Shown: piece after piece, positions 1 through 7,217 of the stretch
Numbering within the stretch: the first letter of the stretch is position 1
How the letters are laid out: every line of letters begins with the position of its first letter
Source of the DNA: Janthinobacterium sp. SUN073
GTDB lineage: Bacteria; Pseudomonadota; Gammaproteobacteria; Burkholderiales; Burkholderiaceae_D
NCBI RefSeq assembly: GCF_030397665.1
Contig: NZ_JAPUBT010000003.1
Location: forward strand, 426,037-490,036
DNA: 64,000 nt
Direction: 5' to 3'
Notes under the pieces: model-generated
What the model saw: only the letters and a program-made list of their open reading frames with translations
Told to the model about the DNA's origin: nothing
Database searches by the model: none
Translations under genes and position numbers: made by a program

Positions 1-180
1 TTACTTCTCTCTGAATGTCTGGGAAAGTCTGGAAACGTCCACGTTTTCGCCCAAATTTCGCCCCTGTTTTGACGGCTTCTTCGCCTGTTTCTGAGGCTGC
101 ACAATACACGGCCGGTAAGCACCCAACATAATAGAAGGCTCTGCCCTCTGTAAGCATAACCCATAAAGGAAGGATCGCAA
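1..180. other. Left-edge sequence, not assigned
   Basis: A minus-strand reading frame of 43 codons from an ATG at 130 ends with TAA exactly at position 1-3, and it is rich in Lys, Gln and Arg. It could be the tail of a real gene interrupted by the neighbouring IS debris, or chance. I recognise no family. No RNA gene or clear promoter is seen here. Confidence 0.3.
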
Positions 181-598
181 TGAGGCATGTGCTGGGCGCC
201 CTCCTCAACATGCGTGAGTCATGTACCTGCGCCCCCGATATGCTCGCCATCTGAGGCAGTCCGCGCTGATCGACGAGCAGATGCTGCTTACAGCCGAGCT
301 TGCCGCGGTCGGTGGGATTGAGGCCGGTATGCTGTCCGCCGAGGGGGGGGATGGCACGCTGCCCGAGTCGATACTGGCGCGTTCACATTGAATCTGACCG
401 CACTCTCGCAAGTGGTGCAGCATGGCTTCATGGATGCGTTGCCACACACCGGCCTGTTGCCAGCCATGCAGACGTCGCCAGCAACTCATGCTGCTGCCAC
501 AACCTAGTTCACGGGATAGATAATCCCAGAACAAACCGACCTTGAGGACGAACAGGATGCCGGCCAAGCCGGCGCGGTCGTCAATGCGAGGGGGTCCA
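181..598 (-). pseudogene. IS5-family transposase remnant
   Basis: The minus strand encodes the IS5-family pattern DDRAGLAGILFVLKVG, then a Trp-rich helix-turn-helix stretch and IDSGSV, which in this family precedes the catalytic core. The frame is lost in a run of eight G (343-350 on the plus strand). It resumes one base out with GLNPTDRGKLGCK, HLLVD and SGAQVHDS, which are typical of the same family. The N-terminus is cut by the terminal repeat of the adjacent IS4-type element at 598/599, and the C-terminal half is absent at about 181. It is therefore a double-truncated, frameshifted relic. The left element was already present when the IS4-type element joined it. Confidence 0.85.
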
Positions 599-618
599 CC
601 CCAATCCACCCAAGTTAA
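599..618 (+). repeat. IS4-type left terminal inverted repeat
   Basis: Reads ccccaatccacccaagttaa and is the exact reverse complement of 2038-2057. Confidence 0.9.
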
Positions 619-632
619 GCAACAGGCTGCCA

Positions 633-1888
633 TCAAGCAGCCTTGTAGGCCATGTATTTATGGGGCTTGTAGGCGTTGGTTTGCCGTGACCTTGATTGTC
701 CTGGGCAATGTAGAAACGTTCGCTTGCCGATCAGAGCCAGCGCGTCGGCAAGCAAGTGGGCTGCCGCCAGCCCAAGCAGCAACGATGGCAAGAGCGGCTT
801 GAGTACCGAATGGACATAGGCGCGGTTGATGCGTCTGTCCGTCGGCAATGCATGTTGCTGGCCGGCGGCACAGCTCGCCAACGCCTGCAGGTTATCGCAT
901 AGTACCTTGGCAGCCAGATCCTGCATCAGTGCCTGCTGTGACAGTCCCGTCACGTGCTCCAGATGGAGGCGGTGTTTGAGGCGCTTGAAGGCTTCCTCAA
1001 TGCGCCAGCGTTGGTGGTAGAGGTCTCCGAACAATGCGGCAGGGAATTGTTCAACGTCCAGTGAATTGGTCATCAGAACACGCACCTTGCCGGTCGAGGC
1101 AACATGGCGTATCAGGCGCACGGTCTGCGGCGCAATGGGACATTCATAGTCAAGCGCATCGCGTCGATCCGGCGCCCGCAGCATGACGATCTGCTCCTGC
1201 AGCCCCGACTTCAGAAACTGATTAACGCAGGGAAAGCCGCCACCGCGCGCTTGCTCAACACGCATGCAGAAGGCAATGCGGCGCTGGTTCAATACGGCAG
1301 GCATCCAATAGCATGGGTAGCCTCGGTCGAGCAACAGCAGATCATCCTTGCCAAGCCGGTCGAGCTGTTCGAACAGCATCTGGCGTTCACCGACGTCGGT
1401 GCTGTATAGCGAGGCCGAGAGCATCAATTCGGCACCGGGCAGAAACAAGCAAAACACCAGCTGATCGGCTACGGCGGCACGTTTGACATGGCTGGCGCGC
1501 AAGCTAAAGCGAACGGTCGAGGCGTCAGCGGCGACCAGCCTGAAACCGTGCCAGCGCGGCAGGTAGCCATGCTGCTGTGCTTGAGCAATGAGCCAGTCGT
1601 AAGCTCTGGCATGGCCGTGGTAGCAAGTTTCGAGCGTGCCTGAGCGAAAGCCTGGGCACTTACCTGGTGCGTCAGTTGCGCCTGCTGTTGCAGATGGCCA
1701 AAGAATTCATCAAGTTCGGTTTGCACGCTCTTGCGCATGCCGGTGAGCATGAGCGCCACAAACGAAGGTAGCGGCAGTTTGCGGCGCCGTTGAAACGCTG
1801 TCGGATGATCAGGATGGCGGGCGGTAAGACGGAACTGGTCGGATTGAAGATGATCGGAGAAATCGGACAGCAAGGAAGCGAGCGACAT
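633..1888 (-). pseudogene. IS4-family transposase, frameshifted
   Basis: Two overlapping frames together spell one DDE transposase of about 415 residues. The first (from 1888) gives the N-terminal region with TAFQRRRKLPLPSFVALML and QTELDEFF. The second frame, entered near 1627, continues with the YDWLIAQAQQHGYLP region, the first catalytic Asp in LVAADAST, the second Asp in LLLDRGYP, and the Y-2-R-3-E-6-K signature as YHQRWRIEEAFKRLK. One base is lost or gained after the codons for RSKL (about position 1625). No slippery heptamer is evident there, so this looks like a disabling mutation rather than programmed frameshifting. The element may still be mobilised by an intact copy elsewhere. Confidence 0.85.
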
Positions 1889-2037
1889 GAAAGGCCAATG
1901 AAGATCAAAAGACCTTCATTGGCCGCCGCCTTGCCACTGTCGAAAAAAGAGAGGTCAGCAAGGCGGCGGCCGCGCAAAGCCAGTGCCACGTCAAGCACTA
2001 TTTCATTGATTTGCAAGCAATTGCGCGGGCTTGCGCC

Positions 2038-2057
2038 TTAACTTGGGTGGATTGGGG
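2038..2057 (-). repeat. IS4-type right terminal inverted repeat
   Basis: Reads ttaacttgggtggattgggg on the plus strand, a perfect partner of 599-618. Confidence 0.9.
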
Positions 2058-2152
2058 CCAGCACCCAGCAGGCGCGCTGCGGCGCGCACCGTCAAAAATT
2101 AACTTCTTTGAATTATGGTGCGCTCTAGCCAATTCAAAAATGCAAAAATTCT

Positions 2153-2473
2153 TCAACGGTTAGAGAGGCAGAATAATATTATCTCACCAACAAATTTAGG
2201 TGTCACTTCTTGCTCATGAGTATATTCATTTAAATTGTAAAAACCAGTCTTGATATAACAACTTCTAATTACTTCCAACTTTGGAAATACACTGCCTTCT
2301 GTAATAAAATCAAGTCGGTATATCACAAGAAAATCTTTGGCTGGCGAAACAATATGTAACGCTTTTGCAAAATTTTTATCATGCGGGTCTTTTCCAATAT
2401 ACCAATAAAATTCTTGTTTGTTAACTACAATCTTTCGCTTGCGTTTTTTTGAGATTGCCAATTTTATCACCAC
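2153..2473 (-). CDS. Hypothetical protein, AT-rich accessory gene
   Basis: A 106-residue basic protein with a lysine/arginine-rich start (KKRKRK near residue 10) and alternating hydrophobic strands (FLVIYRLDF, EIILFC). The two first codons are both GTG and no strong ribosome site is visible, so the start is uncertain. Base composition is far more AT-rich than the phage structural genes, as in the neighbouring cargo genes, which suggests recent acquisition. I recognise no family. Its place between an IS and a SUKH-type immunity gene makes cargo, possibly an immunity or effector-related protein, the most reasonable guess. It has no signal peptide or membrane segment. Confidence 0.5.
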   Translation of the reverse strand: MVIKLAISKKRKRKIVVNKQEFYWYIGKDPHDKNFAKALHIVSPAKDFLVIYRLDFITEGSVFPKLEVIRSCYIKTGFYNLNEYTHEQEVTPKFVGEIILFCLSNR

Positions 2474-2999
2474 ATTGCATAAATTTTCTTGTGCTTGTTT
2501 GATTCAGTTGCATCATTCCACATCCTGGATTATGAACTACTTTTTCTTGCTTGTTATGAAAAAGGTAGGCAGTGAGGGAGAGGCGATGACATGCACGACT
2601 CAATGGAATTCTGTTCCATTTCGGCTTGATGAGTGTTTGATGCTAATCATGTGATTGGCTCCCGAAAACGATGTTAGGTGAATTTGACCAGCATCGTGGC
2701 CGTTTGTTTCGCTGAAATTGGTTTTGTTAAGCGCTCTTAACCAAGCGGAACATCGCCGAAAGGAGGTCAATTTTCTTTTGTTTCTTAGGTGGGCTCTGTT
2801 CCGTGACGCTAACGTAAGTGGATGCTCTATTTTGCATAAATTATTCAAAAAAGGTATTGTTTTCAAACATCACAACGAGAATTTTTTATCTAAATATCAA
2901 ACAATTAAGTGAAGTTAGCGTGCCCCAACAAAAAAACGCCTTGACATCATGAATGAGGCCAGTTCATAAAAAGTGCCGCTTTTTGCCGGAAGTCTTCAA
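2474..2999. other. AT-rich intergenic stretch
   Basis: About 525 bases of AT-rich DNA. Only short open frames on both strands are present, none with a convincing start, ribosome site or protein-like composition. Nothing recognisable is seen. It may hold decayed accessory genes and the promoter of the 2473 gene. Confidence 0.4.
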
Positions 3000-3386
3000 C
3001 TAATCTTGTCGAGAGATCGTCTCATACAAGTTAATGACGTAATCCCAGATTTCGGTAACTGAATCTCTCGATTCCTGTATCATGTCGCCATCGGCAGGGT
3101 TCCAGAGGATTGCTTTCCCAGTCGCCCAGTCAAAACCTATCAGACTGCCACATCCATTATCGCCAACAAGGACAAGCGAGGGAAATTGCTTAGGAAACCA
3201 AGCTTCTTCTTTCAGTCGATTCATACTCACAATTCCACTGTCGGCATCTGCTCGATACAAGAGTTGGCAATCTGTCGGGCCTTTATATCCATTGGACAAG
3301 CCGTACATTGAGCGAACGTCATCCGGTAGCCGCGAGCCAATTGCCACCTCTAATTCGATGATGCTCTCCGTCGTTATACCAGTCAT
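3000..3386 (-). CDS. SMI1/KNR4 (SUKH) family protein
   Basis: A 128-residue soluble protein with the SUKH/SMI1-KNR4 layout. It has an N-terminal helix with IELEVAIGSRLPDDVRSMYGLSNG, where the family has its 'lP.dy..fl...NG' signature. A central hydrophobic core (FPSLVLVGDNGCGSLIGFD) is followed by the aromatic-acidic C-terminal part (AILWNPADGD, then a WDYVINLYE helix). In bacteria this family is best known as immunity proteins that neutralise polymorphic or contact-dependent toxins. No toxin gene is visible beside it, so it may be an orphan immunity gene giving protection to the lysogen. The neighbour at 3466-3738 is on the same strand and may be its partner. Confidence 0.75.
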   Translation of the reverse strand: MTGITTESIIELEVAIGSRLPDDVRSMYGLSNGYKGPTDCQLLYRADADSGIVSMNRLKEEAWFPKQFPSLVLVGDNGCGSLIGFDWATGKAILWNPADGDMIQESRDSVTEIWDYVINLYETISRQD

Positions 3387-3465
3387 GTTAGCCTTTGCTT
3401 GTTGGATTTTACAGGTCTGCTATTGGCTGCTTAAAGCCACGGCCTGTTGCTTAGTCTTTGCGCAC

Positions 3466-3738
3466 CTAACTCTTTTTGCCGCTGGCGATAATCTCGCCGT
3501 GAGGGTTGAACTTTTTCCATCGGGCACTAGTCCCGAATGGAGAATAGGGGCTAATAGGATACCACACATGATATTTCGTTACGGCATCGCCATCAGGCGT
3601 GCGTTCCTCATAGGAATAGTCGTCGCCCTGCCCTTTGCTCTGCTTCCAGTTCTCTTCAACGCAAAAGAGTGAATTGCCGACTCCCACAGGTAAATATGCG
3701 AAGTTCGCCAGGTCAACCAAAACGTTTTCCATCGTCAT
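3466..3738 (-). CDS. Hypothetical accessory protein
   Basis: A 90-residue protein. The start chosen (ATG at 3738, MTMENVLVDLANF) has a GAGAAG ribosome site just upstream; an upstream in-frame ATG gives an unlikely Arg/Ser-rich leader. It has a Tyr/Trp-rich centre (ENWKQSKGQGDDYSYEE, YHVWYPISPYSP) and no membrane segment or signal peptide. It lies upstream of and on the same strand as the SMI1/KNR4 gene, with about 80 bases between them. It may belong to the same immunity cassette. I do not recognise a family, and function is unknown. Confidence 0.55.
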   Translation of the reverse strand: MTMENVLVDLANFAYLPVGVGNSLFCVEENWKQSKGQGDDYSYEERTPDGDAVTKYHVWYPISPYSPFGTSARWKKFNPHGEIIASGKKS

Positions 3739-4204
3739 TATTTCTCTTCTCGGCCTGCACCGCGGTCGTGCGCCGCGCCAGCTTGATGACAAGGACAAGG
3801 ATACAGATCGGATTACGAACTAAATCAATTACGAGGCCGCCGTAGCCGAAAATACCCTGCAGCCCAAGCGATTCAGATATGGGTAAGGTTACCTACGCCT
3901 TACCACTTCAAATAAACGTGCCATAATTAAAAATCCTGTTCATCAATCGCCAAGCAGGGATTTTTACAGGTAATAGCTTACTTCTCCAGAGAAGGAGCTG
4001 CGGTTAGATGCCTGGTGAGAGTCCCTCCCGAGGCCTTAAGTCCGTCAGCGTCCAGGCGCTCCATCGCTGGTTCAAAAAGCGGCGTGCAAGAGTTGACTGA
4101 GCTGCAGCCGCCCGTCCTGATGCCGCTTTGCTCTTGCACGCTGGCATCACTCCGTCTGGGATAAGGACTATTACGCTCTCAGTTGACTTGTGCAATAAAG
4201 CCAT
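3739..4204. other. Non-coding stretch with inverted repeats
   Basis: No convincing gene. The 3960-4200 part is unusually structured. An 11-bp inverted repeat gcgtgcaagag (4083-4093) pairs with ctcttgcacgc (4131-4141). A segment near 4010-4040 (cctggtgagagtccctcccgagg) resembles the hairpin-and-'gtgagagtcc' style of group II intron RNA. At 4186-4200 the bases ttgtgcaataaagcc look like an IS5/IS903-type terminal repeat. This could be a decayed mobile element, but no enzyme gene supports that. Confidence 0.35.
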
Positions 4205-4441
4205 TCAACACCCTGTAAAATCAATAAAATCAGTGAAACTCATTTGAATGTCCGGATATTCAGCATCTTTCACATAGTACTGTATTAAAATTTCCTGAAT
4301 GTGAAAATAATATGATAAATATACCAAGTTCAGTCTAATTTCATTCCTTTCTCTGCTTTGACAATTATGCGCAACGGCTTTTTTTATTCTGCCACCACCG
4401 GAAATAGACTCCTGCAAAGCCAGCAAGGTATTCTTTCTCAC
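4205..4441 (-). CDS. Small hypothetical protein
   Basis: A 78-residue ORF beginning with GTG at 4441 and preceded by a purine-rich AAAAAGGGGGAGG ribosome site. The protein has a basic N-terminal half and an aromatic middle (LVYLSYYFHIQEILIQYYV) that could be a weak amphipathic or membrane-associated helix. It ends with an acidic, Phe-rich tail. DNA is AT-rich like the other cargo. I recognise no family. It lies beyond the last lysis-region gene on the same strand, the usual position of accessory genes at a prophage end. Confidence 0.45.
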   Translation of the reverse strand: MRKNTLLALQESISGGGRIKKAVAHNCQSRERNEIRLNLVYLSYYFHIQEILIQYYVKDAEYPDIQMSFTDFIDFTGC

Positions 4442-4619
4442 GCCTCCCCCTTTTTATAACAAGATTTCTATATTAATGCCCCTGGGAGGCAGCGTGCTGC
4501 GGTCACGCAGCTGTGTCTATGATACAAGGGAACTGATGATTTACTCGTTTTTTCAGTCGAGTGTGGCGCATAGCATTTGATTCATACGGTTAAAGATTTC
4601 CATAAAGTTAATTAACTAT

Positions 4620-4686
4620 CCAGTTCCGCCACATTCTTCACGCCGCGTGGACAGTCTCGCGCCAGCGCCAGAACGATCTCGTCGTC
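4620..4686 (-). pseudogene. Decayed fragment of Rz1 spanin gene
   Basis: This 67-base stretch aligns without gaps to 5656-5722, inside the intact Rz1-like gene, with 55 of 67 bases the same by my count. It includes the shared blocks cgcgccagcgcca and acgatctcg. It has no open frame of its own. The intact Dam gene (4715-5503) lies between the two copies, so the fragment looks like the leftover end of an ancestral lysis cassette, split or displaced when dam arrived. Confidence 0.6.
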
Positions 4687-4714
4687 ATTGGCAACTGGCT
4701 ACAGTCACGGAAAT

Positions 4715-5503
4715 TCAAAAAAGACCGGCAGGCTCGGCAGCCTTATCCCAGCTATAAATAATCAACTCCTTCCGCTCCACCGCCCTGCCACCTCCGCCCA
4801 CGTTGTACTGAATACCAGTCGTGTCCATCTGGAAACGCGCAAAGACGCGGCGGATGTCCGGGTGATCATTTAGGCTCAAGATGGCCTTGCCCTTCAGCCT
4901 GGCCATCAGCTCGGCCATCTTCTCGTACTGAGCGAATTCAAACTCTACGCCATAGCCGGCCGTTTCCCAATACGGCGGGTCCAGGTAAAACAGCGTGTGC
5001 GGCCGGTCGTAGCGCTCCATGCACTTGTACCAGTCCAGGTTCTCGATGTAGGCGCCGGACAAGCGCAGGTGCGCTGCCGACAAGTTCTCCTCGATGCGCA
5101 GCAGGTTAAGCGGCGGAGCGGTGGTGGCCGTGCCCCAGTTCTGCCCGTCGACCTTGCCGCCGAAGGCATGCTGCTGCAGGTAGAAGAAGCGCGCCGCGCG
5201 CTGCAGGTCCGTCAGGGTATGCGGCGGCGTGTCCTGCAGCCACTTGAACACCTCACGGCTCGACAGCGCCCATTTGAACTGGCGCACGAATTCTTCCAGG
5301 TGATTCTTGACGACGCGGTACAGGTTGATCAATTCGCCGTTCACGTCGTTCAGCACCTCGACTTCGGCCGGCGGCCGCATGAAGTACAGCGCGGCGCCGC
5401 CGGCGAAAACCTCGACGTAGCAAGTGTGGGGTGGAAATTGCGGGATGATGCGGTCGGCCAGGCGTCGTTTGCCGCCGATCCAGGGGATGATGGGTAATGC
5501 CAA
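4715..5503 (-). CDS. dam: DNA adenine N6-methyltransferase (D12 class, Dam-like)
   Basis: A 262-residue D12-class adenine methyltransferase that transfers a methyl group from S-adenosylmethionine to adenine N6. Visible motifs are the IPWIGGKRR start typical of the class, the SAM-binding FAGGAA (residues 33-38), and the catalytic DPPY (175-178). A C-terminal ELIIYSW strand closes the fold. Length is normal. It is the last gene after the lysis cassette and lies on the same strand. Phage methylases of this kind protect the genome from host restriction or affect packaging or gene control; which applies here is unknown. The recognition site cannot be read from sequence, although GATC is common for this class. 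Confidence 0.92.
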   Translation of the reverse strand: MALPIIPWIGGKRRLADRIIPQFPPHTCYVEVFAGGAALYFMRPPAEVEVLNDVNGELINLYRVVKNHLEEFVRQFKWALSSREVFKWLQDTPPHTLTDLQRAARFFYLQQHAFGGKVDGQNWGTATTAPPLNLLRIEENLSAAHLRLSGAYIENLDWYKCMERYDRPHTLFYLDPPYWETAGYGVEFEFAQYEKMAELMARLKGKAILSLNDHPDIRRVFARFQMDTTGIQYNVGGGGRAVERKELIIYSWDKAAEPAGLF

Positions 5504-5605
5504 AATGTGTACCTCCTAATGGTAGAGTCGAATTCCTCCCATGAGGCAATCCAAGCCTACTCACCAGGCTCCACCGGCTGATTGCTGCTGTTAGCGCAGC
5601 GACAA

Positions 5606-5872
5606 TCAGCGCTCTGCTTTTTCATCTGGCAGAATGCACCCCGCAATTACTGCCTCCAGTTCCACTTCATACTTCCGGCCGCGCGGCCAGTCCCGCGCCA
5701 GCGCCAGGACGATCTCGCCATCGGGCGCCGCCGGTGCCAGCTGGTCAAACTCGTAGGCCGGCCGATGCGGCATCGACTTTACACATGGTGTAAAGACGGG
5801 AACTTCGATCCGCTGCGGCGCCAGCGGTGCGCTGCCGCAGCCGGCCAGCACCAATGCAAGCATCCATTTCAT
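5606..5872 (-). CDS. Rz1-like outer-membrane spanin lipoprotein
   Basis: An 88-residue protein with a very short signal sequence (MKWMLALVLAGC) that ends in a lipobox LAGC, so Cys12 would be lipidated. The body is Pro-rich near the N-terminus, as in Rz1 proteins. Its ATG at 5872 overlaps the stop of the Rz-like gene by ATGA. Together the two are expected to span the periplasm and fuse inner and outer membranes in the last step of lysis. It lies downstream of holin and endolysin in a four-gene overlapping lysis cassette. At 88 residues it is a little longer than classical Rz1. Confidence 0.8.
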   Translation of the reverse strand: MKWMLALVLAGCGSAPLAPQRIEVPVFTPCVKSMPHRPAYEFDQLAPAAPDGEIVLALARDWPRGRKYEVELEAVIAGCILPDEKAER

Positions 5873-6264
5873 CGCACGCCCTCCAGCAGCAGCCTGACGG
5901 CCGGCATAGCTTCGTCGCAGGTATTGGCGCGCGCGCCCGTGATCTGCGCCAGGGCAGCGTCATACTTCTTGCCCTTGGCAGCGGCGGCCGCCTGCGCCGC
6001 CGCACCGCGCTCCTGCGCCGCCAGGGTTGCCTTGGCCATGCCATCGATGGCGCGGTTTTGCTCGCTGATCGAGCTGCGCAGCTGCGCGCTAACGCCTTGT
6101 TCCAGCACCAGCGCAGCGCGCGCGACGTCACGGTCGCCGGCGGCCAGCCACCAGCCAGTGCCAGTTGAGCTGGCCACCACAATCAGAACGGCGGCCAGTA
6201 CGATGGCGGCCGCCTTCCAGATCCCGCTGACGGCGCCGGCCGCCAACGCGCCCAGGGCGCTCAC
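5869..6264 (-). CDS. Rz-like inner-membrane spanin
   Basis: A 131-residue protein with one N-terminal membrane segment (about residues 15-35, AAAIVLAAVLIVVASS). A long Ala/Gln/Glu-rich periplasmic coiled coil follows (about 45-115), and the C-terminus ends in CDEAMPAVRLLLEGVR. This is the standard layout of an i-spanin such as lambda Rz. The start overlaps the endolysin stop by four bases (ATGA) and its end overlaps the Rz1-like gene. The Cys near the end (ANTCDEA) could form the intermolecular disulfide known in Rz dimers. Confidence 0.8.
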   Translation of the reverse strand: MSALGALAAGAVSGIWKAAAIVLAAVLIVVASSTGTGWWLAAGDRDVARAALVLEQGVSAQLRSSISEQNRAIDGMAKATLAAQERGAAAQAAAAAKGKKYDAALAQITGARANTCDEAMPAVRLLLEGVR

Positions 6265-6725
6265 GGCCGCACCTGCAAGATACCAGCGCGCGTGCCGTGG
6301 CGGTCGATGGTGATAATGCGGTTGATCGGCTTGGCCACCATCTTCGTGCTGACGTGCACCCAGGTCAGCTCATTGATAATCTGGCCGATGCCGAACTCGT
6401 CCAATTTCGGCAGCAGCGCCTGGCATACCTGGTACGGCGTCATGCGCAAGGCCTTGAAATCAGCAGCACAACCGCGCACGTGATCGCTGCCATCGCTGCT
6501 GCCGATGCCCCGATTCACTGGAATTGAGCGGTAGCCGCTGATATTGGTCAGCGGCGTATCGATGCAGGTGCTGGCCGTCAAGTAATTGCGGATGCGCTGC
6601 AGCAGCTCGGCCGTACGCTGCAGTTCGGCCAGCACGACGGCCGGCGGCGTGTTGTCGACGCCGTGACGCGCGGCCCAGTCGGAGGCGGTCAGTTCCTGCA
6701 GGGTAAAATTCTTGGTCAGGTTCAC
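6261..6725 (-). CDS. Endolysin, peptidase M15 family
   Basis: A 154-residue murein peptidase of the M15A (D-Ala-D-Ala/L-Ala-D-Glu peptidase) type. It begins NLTKNFTLQELTASD, a family N-terminal signature. The zinc site follows as SGYRS, then SDHVRGCAADF (the HxxGxAxD-like motif) and TWVHVS with the third ligand His. The start is GTG at 6725, overlapping the holin stop (GTGA). No signal peptide is present, so export depends on the holin. Cutting the peptide cross-links of peptidoglycan, it performs the middle step of lysis. The longer frame upstream is a shadow of the holin gene. Confidence 0.88.
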   Translation of the reverse strand: MNLTKNFTLQELTASDWAARHGVDNTPPAVVLAELQRTAELLQRIRNYLTASTCIDTPLTNISGYRSIPVNRGIGSSDGSDHVRGCAADFKALRMTPYQVCQALLPKLDEFGIGQIINELTWVHVSTKMVAKPINRIITIDRHGTRAGILQVRP

Positions 6726-7150
6726 AGGCCACCCCGCACATCCTTGACGACGGCGGCCGCATCGCGCGCCAGCTCGCCGATGTCCTTGTCGCGGCGCTTG
6801 TCGAACCAGCGCACCGTGGCGCCCAGCACCCACCAGGCGGGCAAGCCGGCGGCCACCATCAGCGGCGCAGCGATGAACAAGAAGCCCAGCGCCGGGTCGC
6901 TGCCGTACAGCACGGCCACGGCGCGCGCGCTGTCGAACAGGCCCGGCATCCAGTTGCGCACGACCACGACCAAGGCCGGGCCCATCAGGGCAGAAAACAG
7001 AATGGTGACGAAGAAGCGCACGCCCGCTTCCTTGGCAGTTTTTGGCCACATGAACATGAATCCTAGTGAGGTTGCGGCAGCACCGGCCAGGACCGGGATG
7101 CCAAAAATTTTAATCAGTGCTCCGCCGGCGGCGGTCGTTTCGATGGCCAT
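6722..7150 (-). CDS. Holin (membrane protein)
   Basis: A 142-residue membrane protein with at least three hydrophobic segments: about residues 10-32, 42-65, and 85-110. A charged C-terminus follows (WFDKRRDKDIGELARD). It is the first gene of the lysis cassette, has a GAAAGG ribosome site before ATG 7150, and overlaps the endolysin start. Size, topology and position support a holin, which would form the inner-membrane hole that releases the endolysin. No family could be named with confidence from sequence alone. Confidence 0.75.
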   Translation of the reverse strand: MAIETTAAGGALIKIFGIPVLAGAAATSLGFMFMWPKTAKEAGVRFFVTILFSALMGPALVVVVRNWMPGLFDSARAVAVLYGSDPALGFLFIAAPLMVAAGLPAWWVLGATVRWFDKRRDKDIGELARDAAAVVKDVRGGL

Positions 7151-7174
7151 GAATGCCTTTCAGGTGGTGGAAAT

Positions 7175-7197
7175 GAAAAAACCCGCCGAAGCGGGTT
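7175..7197 (-). terminator. Rho-independent terminator after tail fibre gene
   Basis: On the minus strand a perfect 7-bp stem AACCCGC/GCGGGTT closes a TTCG tetraloop and is followed directly by a T run. It lies between the tail-fibre stop and the holin start, separating tail from lysis transcription or attenuating it. Confidence 0.85.
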
Positions 7198-7217
7198 TGT
7201 GGTGGAGTGCTGCTGTG

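Larger units (their letters stand above)
599..2057 (-). mobile_element. IS4-family insertion sequence, complete ends
   Basis: A 1459-bp unit is bounded by perfect 20-bp inverted repeats (599-618 and 2038-2057) and encodes one DDE transposase on the minus strand. Element length and enzyme motifs fit the IS4 family. No obvious target-site duplication is visible just outside the repeats: the left flank reads gggggtccac and the right flank ccagcaccc. The element may therefore have been rearranged after insertion. It marks the left margin of the prophage region. Confidence 0.85.
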
